From Bugula neritina (lineage: Eukaryota; Bryozoa; Gymnolaemata; Cheilostomatida; Bugulidae): DNA of 64,000 nt. The stretch spans positions 30,988,004-31,052,003 of the forward strand of contig OZ037765.1 in NCBI GenBank assembly GCA_964035545.1, read 5' to 3'. Made by a program: the position numbers and the translations under genes. Below the pieces are notes generated by a model. That model did not search any database and was not told where the DNA came from. It saw only the letters and a program-made list of their open reading frames with translations. Positions 47,001-58,957 of the stretch are shown piece by piece; the stretch's first letter is position 1; the number at the start of each line of letters is the position of its first letter.

Positions 47001-50000
47001 ATCAGACTTGCAGGTGTTTTTGTGAAAGGCTGCCCAGCTTTGTTCAGGTATAAAGTCAATATTTCTGAACAAAAGGCAGCTATGCTAATAAGTCTATAGG
47101 CAGCAATAAACATGCCCCATAAAACCTTTATGAATAATTAGTTGACTTTGAAAAAGACCGAAAGACACACAACTTTTCTGTGAAATAATAATCCAGGTAG
47201 GCTAAAACAATATTCATTGTTAAAATGTAGATAATGGAGCTGCTACAGCAGGGTAATATGGAACGAACCCAGGAACCTACCAAAGCTAATCAAACGTCAT
47301 CGCGTTCCCATGCCGTGCTCCAAGTTACCGTCAAGCAGAGAACTCGGGCTAGGGGCATCAATTCACAGGTAGCACTTGGAGTTGTTAGTAGAAGTTTATT
47401 TACTTAAAAATCTAATAAAATGAATGAAAGTTTAGGTTTAAGGCTTACCCCCTATTCACACTTACCGTATTGTTCGCCGTAACAGCAGATATCAGCCATT
47501 TTTACAAATGTCTGAGCTTCCTGTACGGTATTGCGGTACGGTAGGATCAAGCACTGCTTGATTAAAAAATGTTGCGGCGAACTCCTATTGGACAGAAAAA
47601 CTTTTGCGTTAATTCATTGTATATAATTGTCCAATGAAGTGTGATAGATCGTACCTAATAGCGGACATTGAGAACTTCAGCCCGGACACATTAAAAATGG
47701 CTGATATTTGCTGTTATGGCGTACGATACGGTAAGTGTGAATAGGGGGTCATTATAAATAATAACTTGAAGAGAGTTGAAGTGGTTACACTAGGATTTAT
47801 CATCATATACTTCCTTTGATACAGCTCTCTGTATTTTACTCAAAGAGATTAATAGAGTATATTTACAAACCTGACTTTTATTGTTTGAAGCTGATCAAGG
47901 AAATTAAAACAAACTAACAATGTTTGCTGCCTGCTGCTATATGTGGGTGTTGTGTTATGAGAACTGAATGGTGCTGCTGTTTTAGTTAAAACTATTTTTA
48001 TTGTGGCGAACAATTTCTTGTGTTAGTTCAGTCATCTTGAGTTCAATTTAACAATTATAATTGATAGTTTTGTGCAACATAATTCAACCTTCCAAAAGCT
48101 TTATATGTTATTGTAAATTGCAACTTTGTTTTGTGGTTTTGACTAAAAAGAAGCTAATGGTTATAATTTTTAATAAATTATACTTCAAGAATTTGCTACT
48201 AAATATTTTGCTCCGCTTTGTTAAACTATAACACTAAATAAACAGTTGCAGTACCTATACATATACCTATACTACATAAACTAGATACACCATGTGTGTT
48301 ATTATGCTGCCGCAGGTGAAGGTTGGCCGTCTCTTCCTCGTAGACCTGGCAGGCTCCGAGCGAGCTGCCAATACTCAGAACAGAGGGAAAAGGATGGTGG
48401 AAGGAGCTCATATTAATCGTTCTCTTTTGGCTCTGGGCAACTGCATTACAGCCCTGAGTAGGTTTATTTCAGTGTTCATAATATCCTAAGGCTATACATG
48501 AAGTTGATTCTACATGACGCTGTATTACGCTGGTCTAGTTTTCCCCACGAGTATAAAACAATGCGCTATGTTTAGAATTGCTTGTCACTTTCCTCCATCT
48601 AAAAGTACAGCATGAGTTTCAATGAAGGGCGAGGCATGGAGCTACCTGTGACATTGCGTAAACCTGGGTCTACTTTGCTTCCTCTCAGCTGTTCTATGTC
48701 ATCCGTTTACTCTGGGGGCATTTTTAAGAATACATACAATGCATATTTTGTTATTTGAACTTTTAGCCATCCTTGACAATTGGCATTCATGCAGACAAAA
48801 CTGATTCCTGTGAGAGAATATATTCGATATGAACTATGGTCATAGCTAGCTTTAATTCTTATTGTGTTGTAATAATGTTCAGTCAATTTCAAGCATTTTT
48901 ACTTGTTTTGTGTGTTAAATGTTGCAGCATGTAACATAATTTAAAGTATCTTTTTAATTTGTAATATTGGTCGAGTTTAATTCTGTAGTTATACATATTA
49001 TAATGAATACATTGTTTAATTATATGGTTATATATGTTGGTTGAACTGAGAGTCTATGTACATGCCTAGTGAATATCTTGTGGTGTGTTCGTAGGTGAGA
49101 GTAGTGACAAAGGTGCTAGAACTTACGTAAACTTTAGAGACAGTAAACTCACACGTCTGCTAAAGGATGCACTCGGTGGTAACTGTAAAACTGTCATGAT
49201 TGCCCACCTTGGACCTGCTAGCTTTCACTTTGAAGAGTCTAGAAATACCCTGCTATACGCCGACAGGGCAAAAAGAATAAAAAACAAAGTAAGTTTGTGG
49301 GTCCTAGCCGGTCGCATATCACTTTTCTAAAAAATAAATGCTTTTCACAGGTTATTTGTAGTGTTATGTTGAAGGTCCTGTCACAGCCAGTAGTAAATGT
49401 GAAAGGTTCTGTTGACATTTTCACTTTTTGATGTTTTCATTTTTTTATTACCTAATCACAAAATTAGAATATCTGTTTATGCAAATAGCTTATTGAAAAG
49501 AAAATTTTAGAATCTGCACAAAGTATTTTTATTTGATATTTTTGTTTATTGCTGATGCTTCTGAGGTGTTTTATGCGGGTTTTTAAAACCAAGAAAAAAG
49601 TTGGCAAAATTCAGTTACTGAGTGAAATGCTTCTAGCTGCATTCTTTGTCACTAATAAATCTTCTAACTTTCTTAGAATGGTTCAGAAATTGTAAAGCCA
49701 AGGCTCTAGAAATTGAATTATTTATTTCTTGAAAATATTGCTTAGAATACTTGCTATGTAGTATAATTTTCTTGTCAAATCGTATTATTGTCGTCACTTT
49801 GCAAGCTGTAAACTGGGAGGTTTCAACTGATAAACAAATTACCTGAGGTGAACGCATTGACCTGCTATGATACAAAGTCAAATGGTATACAATGAATAGA
49901 GTGTCACTATCTGCAGGCATCATTGTATCAATATGTGAACGGGTCAGCGATTTCAAAAGTATTGATTGTAGAAGAACTATCTAGTGCAGTGGGATGTCAC

Positions 50001-50115
50001 TTTATGTCCATACTTTAATTATTTATAGAAAGAGACAACCTTATTTTCAGCTGCTATTATTTGTGTCAGCTTTGTAGTCCTCAGCAAGCATATGGCGTCA
50101 ACTCCCTCTTGAGTG

Positions 50116-50172
<57 letters not shown>

Positions 50173-53100
50173 AAAATATACTGTAATGTGTTACAGGTGA
50201 GGAGAAATGTGGAGGATGTCTCCTATCATATTGCGCAATACACTCAGATCATATCCGAACTGAGAAGTGAGATTGAAAGGTTGAGAGCAAAAGTGTCGAT
50301 GACGGTAACAAGGCAGCCCACCTCTGGTATTCAAGCTGTTCAGAATGAGGTGTGACTTATTTAAAGTTCAAATTGATTTCATAAAACTAACCTTTCTTGT
50401 GTATAAAATAGGGGTTAGAGCTTTGCCTAGTAAACACGAGGTCATGGGTTCGAGCCCAGACAAAGGCCATTGGTGATGTTAGGAAGAGCATCCAGTCATA
50501 ATTGCTCCTGTTGCCTTTCCACCAGGGATAGCGACTATAAACTTGCGTGAGTTTTTTTTCCTGTGTATAAAATATTAAGAAATGTCAACGTAACTAAATT
50601 GTATAATTTCCAGGTGTTACGGAGTGCCAACGACCAGGAGTTTTTCAAGCAGAAGGAGCAGCTTATGTTGACTTTCCAGGAGCAAATGGCTCTTCGGAGA
50701 AAGCTGATGGATCTGAACAACTCGAGTACAGAGATTGAGTCAGAGATCAGTCGCCAAGCCTTACTCATCAATGACTGGGAGAGTGAGCAGCTCAAGGCTA
50801 AGGAGGTGAGCTTGTTTCTATGCTTTATTACGTAAGAATATAAAGTTATATGAAAAGTTATTTGACGTGTGTTAAACAGTGTGTATTTCATTGCTAGAAA
50901 TGCTACTTAGAATGTCGTTAGATTTGTACTTGCTAGTAACTTCTAGTGAATTAAATAACTAATAGCATTACAACGTGAAATCCTTTTAGAAACGTAACCA
51001 GATTAAACAGTAAGAAGTTTTATCAATATGTTTATGATATTGGCAATACCTTTCTTCAGTATAAAGATTAATTCTTAATGTATGTTTTAGTAAACATATA
51101 TATATATATACTTAACAGCAAATGAAATTCAAACTGAAGTTATATAGTGTATATATGTTGTGGATTAGATGAAGGAGATGGTGGGAAGTGGTGACAGAGA
51201 GCTGGACAAGCAGCTCGACTTGGAAGGCTACAGTTATGATGAAATAGAGCCCACCAATGTTAAAGATGCTAAAGCAGAACTACAAGTAATTCCTTACAAC
51301 AGAAATTGTTATAGTAACTGAAGGGACTGGCTAATTCGTGACTTCAAAATCTTGTTTTAATGAATTAATTTGTGAATCTTTTCTGAAAAATGTTGTGCAG
51401 TGACTCTACAAACATGAATCTTTCAGAATTAATTTTTTATAATACAAACCCTGCAAAGAAGATTTGAGACATACTTTGTCTAAACTGTAGGGTAAATAAA
51501 TAACCCGGTTTAGTGTTTCATTGCGTGCCATCGGTGTGACCATCTCTCTAATGTTTCCGGTAGGTTCTGCTATCTGACAAGAAGAAGACAGATAAGCTGA
51601 AGATGAATGTGACCAAGGAGCTGGAGATTGCTAGGCACAAGGCCAAGTCAGTGGAAGAGGTAAACCATCTACTCTTCCTAACGTACTACATAATATAATA
51701 GTAACTTCATACAAAATGTCATGTTACCAGATTTAATAAAGATGTTTTCTCAGCCTAAGTTCTTAGTATGTTTTAATGAATTTTGGTGTGAGTTGAAATT
51801 AACACGAATTTGCAACTTCCATTACTACTTTTATTTTCTAGAACACAGGCTACAGCTATCTTTTATAGCAACATAACACATAACACAATACTACTAGCAG
51901 TGCGGTAGATATTCCTACTAAAAATTTCCAACCATGCAATGGTATTAATCTTATAATAAAATAAGGGATGGCGTCACATGCCGTTCGTAATCAATTTCAA
52001 GGACATTACATCATGTCGTGCCACTGCTTCAAGGTGTGTCTTTAGATGGAAGTTTATTGATTGGAATTAATACTCGTGTCATACCCCTGAGCATGCAGTG
52101 TATTAGTTGTGTGTTTAGCAGCTTAACGTAGAATACTTTTAATTTTGTAAATATAATTCATTTCTTCAACAGCATGATCTCTTTACTTTGTACATACCCA
52201 TTCACATTCACAAGAAAAACTTGTTGAAAATAAATATTTATACTCCTCTTTTTAAAAATGTAGAGATTAGGTGATGGTAATAGAGTTTGTTGGTTTAATC
52301 ATTTTTTAGTTGATGTAATTTATTAAACACAAATAATTTGAGGTAGGTGCAGTAGTGGAGAAATTGAAAAAAGCCTGTGTTCTAGATTAGAAATCTAGCA
52401 AAAGAAGTTATGTTCTCGAGAGAATTTTAGCTCGCACCCCTAACTAAAGTTTATATAAAAATTTAAAGACTTTTGGATATCTTAATTTCTACAATACTTA
52501 TCCTAAATGAATAATTTAGTCTTGTTATATTTTATGATTCACACTTGCAAGGGGTTGTGGGATTTTTAAAGCCTATTTCCTCTTCTTGTATTAGTAGTTT
52601 CTCAACAATTTTGATTAATTTATTTTGTTAACAGAAATATCAAGTGTGTGAAATACATTTTTGAACTTTGAACTTTGATGAACGTGTCCATAGTATGATC
52701 ATGTAGGCAACTGTTTGCTTCTAGAACTTACCAAAGTACGTGTCCATAGTATGATCATGTAGGCAACTGTTTGCTTCTAGAACTTACCAAAGTACGTGTC
52801 CATAGTATGATCATGTAGGTAACTGTTTGCTTCTAGAACTTACCAAAGTACGTGTCCATAGTATGATCATGTAGGCAACTGTTTGCTTCTAGAACTTACC
52901 AAAGTACGTGTCCATAGTACGATCATGTAGGTAACTGTTTGCTTCTAGAACTTACCAAAGTACGTGTCCATAGTATGATCATGTAGGCAACTGTTTGCTT
53001 CTAGAACTTACCAAAGTACGTGTCCATAGTACGATCATGTAGGTAACTGTTTGCTTCTAGAACTTACCAAAGTACGTGTCCATAGTACGATCATGTAGGT

Positions 53101-56100
53101 AACTGTTTGCTTCTAGAACTTACCAAAGTACGTGTCCATAGTACGATCATGTAGGCAACTGTTTGCTTCTAGAACTTACCAAAGTACGTGTCCACGGAGC
53201 TACAGAAAGAAATTCTTGATCTTCTGCTGAAAATTCACGAGATGGAAATTCAGAATATTGAAAACACCTCCCAGCTTTACATCAAAGACAGTTTAATTAG
53301 TCAAAAGGATATAATCATTGCACGTTATATGGACTACAAGCTCATAGCGGATCACATTATTTCCCAACAACGAGCTCTTCTACAGGGTCAGTTTACAAGC
53401 GGTTCCAACCACCGGCTTATCGTGTATTTTGTAATTTACAATGGTGATTTTGTTATAAACTCCATTAATTGCTTTTTAGATCTTAGCACATAAACTTGTT
53501 ATTATAGTGAAAATTCATGTTTAACCACATTTTTCGGAACGTTTCAGTTTGGTTTTAACTATTTTCAAATCTCAGGATAAAATCAGACTTGCAATATTTG
53601 TCATATTTCTACAATGAACTTGCAGTCATCCAAGTTTCACCATCACATGTATGTCTGACTTCTCATGAATAATTAGTTGATATCAATTGTATTTCAACAA
53701 AAGATTGAAATCTTTTGGTCTATTAGATTTGACAGAAACTAATTTAGCTGAAGTAATAAAAGAAAAGAAAATTTGGCGCCTGCAACATTTACCTCCTAAT
53801 TGTGTGGCTTATCGATCTTTCAGAATTCAATAGTCTGTTCAATACGCAGTTTTGTTTATTATACAAAGTATTATTGATTTCTTCAACTTGTACTAGAGAA
53901 TCAATATATATATTTGTGTTATATGTGAAAGTGTACAACTGCAGTGTATGTACGTATAATGAATAATAATTACGTTTTGACTTTAAATTCCTTTGAAGAA
54001 AGTTAAGAAATTTAATGTTCCACTGCTCGCCACTTCCTTGCTTTTAATCTTGCATTTAAATTGTTAAACTATTATATTGTGCTGAATGATATTAGCAGTG
54101 CAGGAGGTGTATATCTAACTCACAGCCAGGCACTCTACTATTAAGGTGCTGCCACATGGAGCAGATTTGGCTGCCCGCAAAACAGCAAAATTTGTGCGAA
54201 TTTCATGTGGTCAGCACCTGAATAGATGTACTGTAAAGGTTCCTGTGGTAGTGATCTAATTAACTGAGTACTATTTAGTGATTCCGCTTTTTAAGTTTCA
54301 GTGGTAGTCTATCAATTTCTAGTTATTGAGAATAACTAGAAAGATTTCAACATGAATTAGTTTACATCACTGCGCAGGAAAGTCGTGGGCAAATGCGGTT
54401 TTGCTAACAACCTAATGTTGCATGTGGCAGATAACTCCCGCAGTTGATGTTTCTCGCATTGACTTGTAGAGCAAAGAGATCTGGTGATTCCTGCTGAACT
54501 CAGAGACTCCTACAGTTTATACCAGAATCAGTTGCAGCAGATAGAAGAAGTGCACAATGATTACAGAAATATTCTTCCTCCCATAAAGGTCTGTTCCATA
54601 GATACCAACCAATAAGCTGTTTAGATACAGTATATCAACCAATAAGCTGTCCAGATACAATATATCAACCAATCAGTTGCATTTGCGTTAATTCAGTTTA
54701 GTCTACCTGTTGGCCAGTTAAACTGATTTCTTATAATGACTTTACACTGATGTTAGTATATCTTTTTCTTTTCTATGTATAAAATATTTCCACATCTCAT
54801 TTTGTTGATCTGCTAATACAAACCTGCACCATCTATTGGGTTACGTTTATTAAATAGAAGCATTGTCTGGAATCATCAGTTCTCACTGTATATACTAGAT
54901 AGGCAAAAAAGCCGTAGTCTAGTGGCTAGATCACTGACTTAGTAAACACAGGGCAGTGGTTCGAATCCCAGTAAAGGCTATTGGTGATGTTGGGAAGGGC
55001 ATTCAGTCATAATTACTTTTTTCACAATAGAAAACAAGTCCTTAGCCCGCTTTAAAATTCAGGTTTTCTCACGGGGATGGTGGCTATAAACCCACATGAG
55101 TTTAATTAGGCAAAGGTGAAGATGAAGACTGAAGGCCTTACGTTTTAATTCAAAACAAGCAATTGATTTGGGATAGTATTATGCAAATTGAACTAAACGA
55201 GAGGAAAAGTAAACATTAATGTAATTGCTATGTTTTATGTATTTGCCATTTTTATTCATTTGATACTGGGTCAATGCATCTCATCTTTCAGAGTATTTAA
55301 AGATGAAAACAAATCAAACAATGTGCCACTTTGTAAATCTTACGTTTTGTGCTGAATATTCAGTTCATGGAGCGATTGTTCCCATGTTATTCTAGTCCAA
55401 CTTTTTATACAAAATAATTACATGAATTATAATTCTTGAATTACATATTTTCTAATCAGCATAAACTTTTGTTTTTTAAAGAATATTTTTCATGATAGAT
55501 CTAGTAAATGGTGCTTTTGCATCGTATGGGTTGTTTCTTATTGTACTCGAATCAGATGGCTGTTGAAAAATATATGCAGTCGTTTATTATGTCTTCGCTG
55601 ACATGCATGTTTTTAAGTTGTTTTCAAATTAACTATCAAAGCTGGAGAAAGACTATCTAGTAGAAATGTTGAACAGATGTTATGATTAAGACAAACAGAC
55701 AGACAAATAGATGTTTGGTTATAATGCAAATTTAATTTCAGATGAGTTCCATTGTCAACCTGACAGAAATGAGTTCGTCCAGTCCCAACCTTGACCGTCT
55801 CAGTACTCTAGCAGAAGAGACTCCTTCTAGGTTCACATCCAGTTTCTCCAGACGTAACGTCAATGATCGCTCCCCGTAAGTGTGTCAACTGTTATTATTA
55901 TGCAATATATGGCATATGTATTTCATATGTTGTATCCTTATATGTATTGAATATGTCATATGTATTATACATGTTATAAAATATTTATATGCATCATATA
56001 TGTATTATATGTATTTGGATTATATGTGTTATATGTGTACTTGTTTTTTATGTTATTTTTTTTAATATGTATATGTGAGCTACATTTGTTTTGCACTGTC

Positions 56101-58957
56101 GGCCAGTATGTAAATTTTGAATTTTAAGTAATTCTATTTTATGCTTGGAGTAGAAGTGCTTTAGAGCAAAGGTTTCCGTTTTAGTCCTGCACGTAGTATA
56201 TAAGTGCGGAACACCCTACATTGTGCTTTATGTTCCTAGACTCAGTCTAAAGCTGCCCATAACACCAATGCTAATAGTTAGCCATAGGTAGTATAGTGCT
56301 CAACTCAGTAAAATTATTATTTAGAGTGATGGACTGCTCGGCTAACCATTCAACATTACACATCACACTGTATCTCAATGCTATTTCTGAGTGCTTTGCA
56401 ATACTGCTAAAAGTACAATTTTACTTTGCTGTTTATGTTTTCATGTATTAATGCACTTTTTATGAGATCTTGCAAGTTTCAAAAACTGATGGATTGAAAA
56501 TGTGTTTAGTGTACAAAATGGTTGTTTGATTGAATTTTTTTAATGACTCATTACGTAATATTTTCAGTCCTGACCCCCAAGAGGAAAAATTTTTCTCTGT
56601 CAGCCCGAGATCTTATGGAGTCAGAAGTAACGGAGTTATGCCCCACAATCTCGCCGTTTCTCCCGTAAAAGTCAAGAATAAAGAGGACACAATCTACACT
56701 ATCAGTATGAGATCCAACAGCATGGAATCTGTAGACAAGAGAGTATTTTCTCCAGCTGTGCAGAGCAGAGGGAGAAATGGGGACACTGCTGTGGCACCCA
56801 TAGTCAGTCAGGAGACGAGGGGCATCGCAGCTTTGGCAGCGGAGAAAAAGCGTCGACAACAGCAGGAAATTATGTCGAGTCGAATGAATCTACAAGAAAG
56901 AACATTTGTGTCAACGGCTCCTCCGTACGACGACAATGTGGACAGGAAGTTGACGCCCAGTCGGCTTGCGTCACACAATCTCGCGTATGGTTCGAGATAT
57001 AATTTGAATGATGACCTTGACAGTTATGATAACCGTAGCCAAAACACTGACGCTACTCCATATCGTGGCAGAAACCTCGAATCTTCTGTGGCTAAAGACA
57101 GCAGAGGTCAAAAGTCACAGAAATACAGGCCTCAGCCACTGTTGAGAGTTCTTAACAACGCGGCACCATTAAACAGCTCTAACTCTGACCGCCTTTCAGA
57201 TAAAACAACGGATGCTTCTATCAAGGTACGTGCCTATCGTACAGTAGACAGGGCTTATCAGTGGTTGATTTTCATGAGATTTACTCTTTCTTTCTGATTT
57301 TAAAGCATGGGCTCACTCAAAGCTGAGCAGTTGCTGTTTTTGTGCAGCTTTCAATTACCCCCCCCCATAATTTTCCCCTACTATATTTTTATTGTATTGT
57401 AACTACTTTTGCCCCCTCTCTGTGGTTCTACTTTGCACCCACTATTGACTCTCAACTTTCTATGTAGCATGAATATTGTGTGTTATGTTTGTTTTAAAAG
57501 CATGCATGCTAGTTTCAAAGCATTGGCCACAATCTCTATGCCTTGCCTACATTTGTATTATTTTTATTACATACTCTATTAGTATATTTATATTTTATTA
57601 TATCATGGTTTATCTCACAGCTTCTCCTCTCTCCCGGTGCACGTTATTGGCAGGTATAGTTTCAATGAATACGATACATTACAGCGTATCTAATTCACGT
57701 TTGTCTATGTTGTGCAGTTCTTGAAACTATATATCCTCTACATTATAGTTCCACTTCATATATTTGTATAGCTCTCTTCTCCCACACAAACAAGGAACTT
57801 CTGCTTAAACCCATGCTACCGCCCAACAATTCTCTCAGAACTAATTTCTCGTTGCCAAAATATTCTCTGCTAAAATATTCCATTAGGTCCTTATATAGGC
57901 TGTGTTATACAATATAGTCTTCCGATGTATGTGACGGGCTGTTGGTTAGACTAAATGTTGTTAGTTGAAGACTCGGTATTAGTATCTTGCTTTATACATT
58001 GTGGTGCTCCATGTTTGCTGTGATTCAAACTGTCTACACTTTTCTTTTACGAGATTTATTTTAAACTGTAAAATGCTCTATTGTTTTCTCTACTTCTGGT
58101 AATAATTGTTATAAATTTGAAGTAAAGAAGTGACTAAACTTACATAAATGGTGTAGCTATACATGCCTTTGTTTTAAAACACAATTTCAGTTTAAGAATC
58201 TAATATTATATTAGTCATTTAGTGTTGACTACTTTGTTGTACTTTGAGTAGTATCCTGTTTATGTTTTAGGCGGTGAGACACACGAAGAAGGCCCCAGCT
58301 GCGAGTAGAGGGAAGCAAGCAGCCTGGAAACCTCAAGAACCTAACAGACGAGCTCCTGGTAAACCAAGAACAAGTAAAAGTAAGTTTTACCACACTTCTC
58401 ATGACTAAGTGACCTAATTTTCTGGCAACTTAGTCGTCAGCTTGTTGCGTCAATTGAATAAAAATTGCTTAAAGCTATTTGCGCACAGTACAAAATGTTT
58501 CCATTTCTCTTTATGTTTCCAGACGTGTTCTTTTAACTAGAAAGACATCTACATGTTGTATTCACCCACCATTTTGTTCAAAAATTATTGTTATTTTTGT
58601 ATTGTGTTATGTTCTAGTTACATCACACTATTTAAAGACATTGGGAAATGCTTCCCTCAGTGAAACCCCACCTTATAAACCCGTCTCCAAAGCTGGTTAG
58701 TTATACATATCACATTATTCACCAGTATTCACTGTACATACATCTTGTAGTGTAGAAGAAGAACTTTTTAGTTTGTTTATTAGCCTTATGAAAGTAACTA
58801 TTTACTTCTATATCCTAAGTTTAGACCTTGGTATGTTTTTCTCATTTTAGGTAATGACCGAAGAAACGCTAAAGGTCAAGGTAAAACTCGACCCACAATT
58901 CCTTCCTCTTATCACAAAGGAGACATTGCTGTGTCTGGTTTCGGTCTCAGATATTAG
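44065..58957 (+). CDS. KIF19: Kinesin-like protein KIF19 (kinesin-8 family)
   Basis: Twenty exons give 1008 aa with consistent phases (human KIF19: 998 aa): 44065-44097, 44249-44329, 44560-44670, 45311-45398, 45709-45845, 46271-46396, 47231-47368, 48316-48457, 49095-49288, 50197-50349, 50614-50805, 51169-51285, 51564-51659, 53173-53386, 54470-54588, 55742-55875, 56568-57225, 58271-58379, 58618-58695, 58851-58957. KIF19A is a plus-end motor that depolymerises microtubules at ciliary tips and limits cilium length. The N-terminal motor has VAVRVRP, P-loop GATGAGKT (102-109), NQTSSRSH (212-219), DLAGSE (248-253) and [16 protein letters not shown]. Subfamily blocks [16 protein letters not shown] and [10 protein letters not shown]-like [12 protein letters not shown] identify KIF19. 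Coiled-coil-rich exons follow, then a long Ser/Arg/Asn-rich disordered tail with one 658-nt exon. The P-loop has GAGKT where human has GCGKT. Poly(A) signals AATAAA are at 59112 and 59295. Confidence 0.95.
47448..47748. mobile_element. Non-autonomous inverted-repeat transposon (MITE) in KIF19 intron 7
   Basis: A 301-bp element with terminal inverted repeats of about 58 bp and few mismatches. Both ends read ccccctattcacacttaccg inward, followed by blocks containing cagcagatatcagccattt and, on the other arm, cagcaaatatcagccattt. The left flank tta and right flank tca could be an eroded 3-bp target duplication, which would fit PIF/Harbinger-type elements, but this is not decisive. No transposase is encoded. 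Confidence 0.85.
50117..50170. repeat. (TA)n microsatellite directly upstream of a KIF19 exon
   Basis: About 27 TA units end 26 bp before the acceptor of the exon starting at 50197. The alternating TA run occupies the place where a pyrimidine tract is normally found. Confidence 0.95.
50398..50574 (+). mobile_element. tRNA-derived SINE, shortened copy in KIF19 intron 10
   Basis: The body 50411-50561 matches the SINE at 1610-1817. It starts late in the tRNA head (ggggttagag), keeps the B-box ggttcgagccc and the gatgttaggaagagcatcc core, lacks an internal segment present in the other copies, and ends in gcgtgag plus T8. It is flanked by a perfect 13-bp duplication tgtgtataaaata (50398-50410 and 50562-50574). 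Confidence 0.88.
52684..53187 (+). repeat. 56-bp tandem repeat, nine copies, abutting a KIF19 exon
   Basis: Nine 56-bp units, nearly identical, start at 52684, 52740, 52796, 52852, 52908, 52964, 53020, 53076 and 53132. Differences are limited mainly to two C/T positions (aggcaact/aggtaact and tatgatc/tacgatc). Every unit contains tttgcttctagaacttacc and gtacgtgtcc. The last copy runs into the KIF19 exon, whose acceptor (ttctag|aac) is the copy of this motif at 53173. Confidence 0.97.
54144..54430. mobile_element. Fold-back repeat, probable hAT-like MITE remnant in KIF19 intron 14
   Basis: Arm aggtgctgccacatg (54144-54158) is inverted at 54204-54219 (catgtggtcagcacct), making a 76-bp hairpin. 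A third partial arm, catgtggcag, lies at 54421-54430 just ahead of exon 15. The layout fits a degraded element with its own internal inverted repeat. The superfamily is a guess. Confidence 0.5.
54900..55114 (+). mobile_element. tRNA-derived SINE, older copy in KIF19 intron 15
   Basis: The body (about 54908-55106) has a tRNA head with gtagtctagtggc and a clear B box ggttcgaatcc, the core ggtgatgttgggaagggcat and the end cccacatgagttt. It has diverged more than the copies at 1610 and 50411. An 8-bp flank taggcaaa occurs on both sides (54900-54907 and 55107-55114). Confidence 0.8.

Noticed and set aside
52684-53187. CRISPR-like repeat array
   Set aside because: The 56-bp units are contiguous, without variable spacers, and the DNA is plainly eukaryotic.
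56551-56859. 102-aa minus-strand frame
   Set aside because: Shadow of the 658-nt KIF19 exon on the opposite strand.
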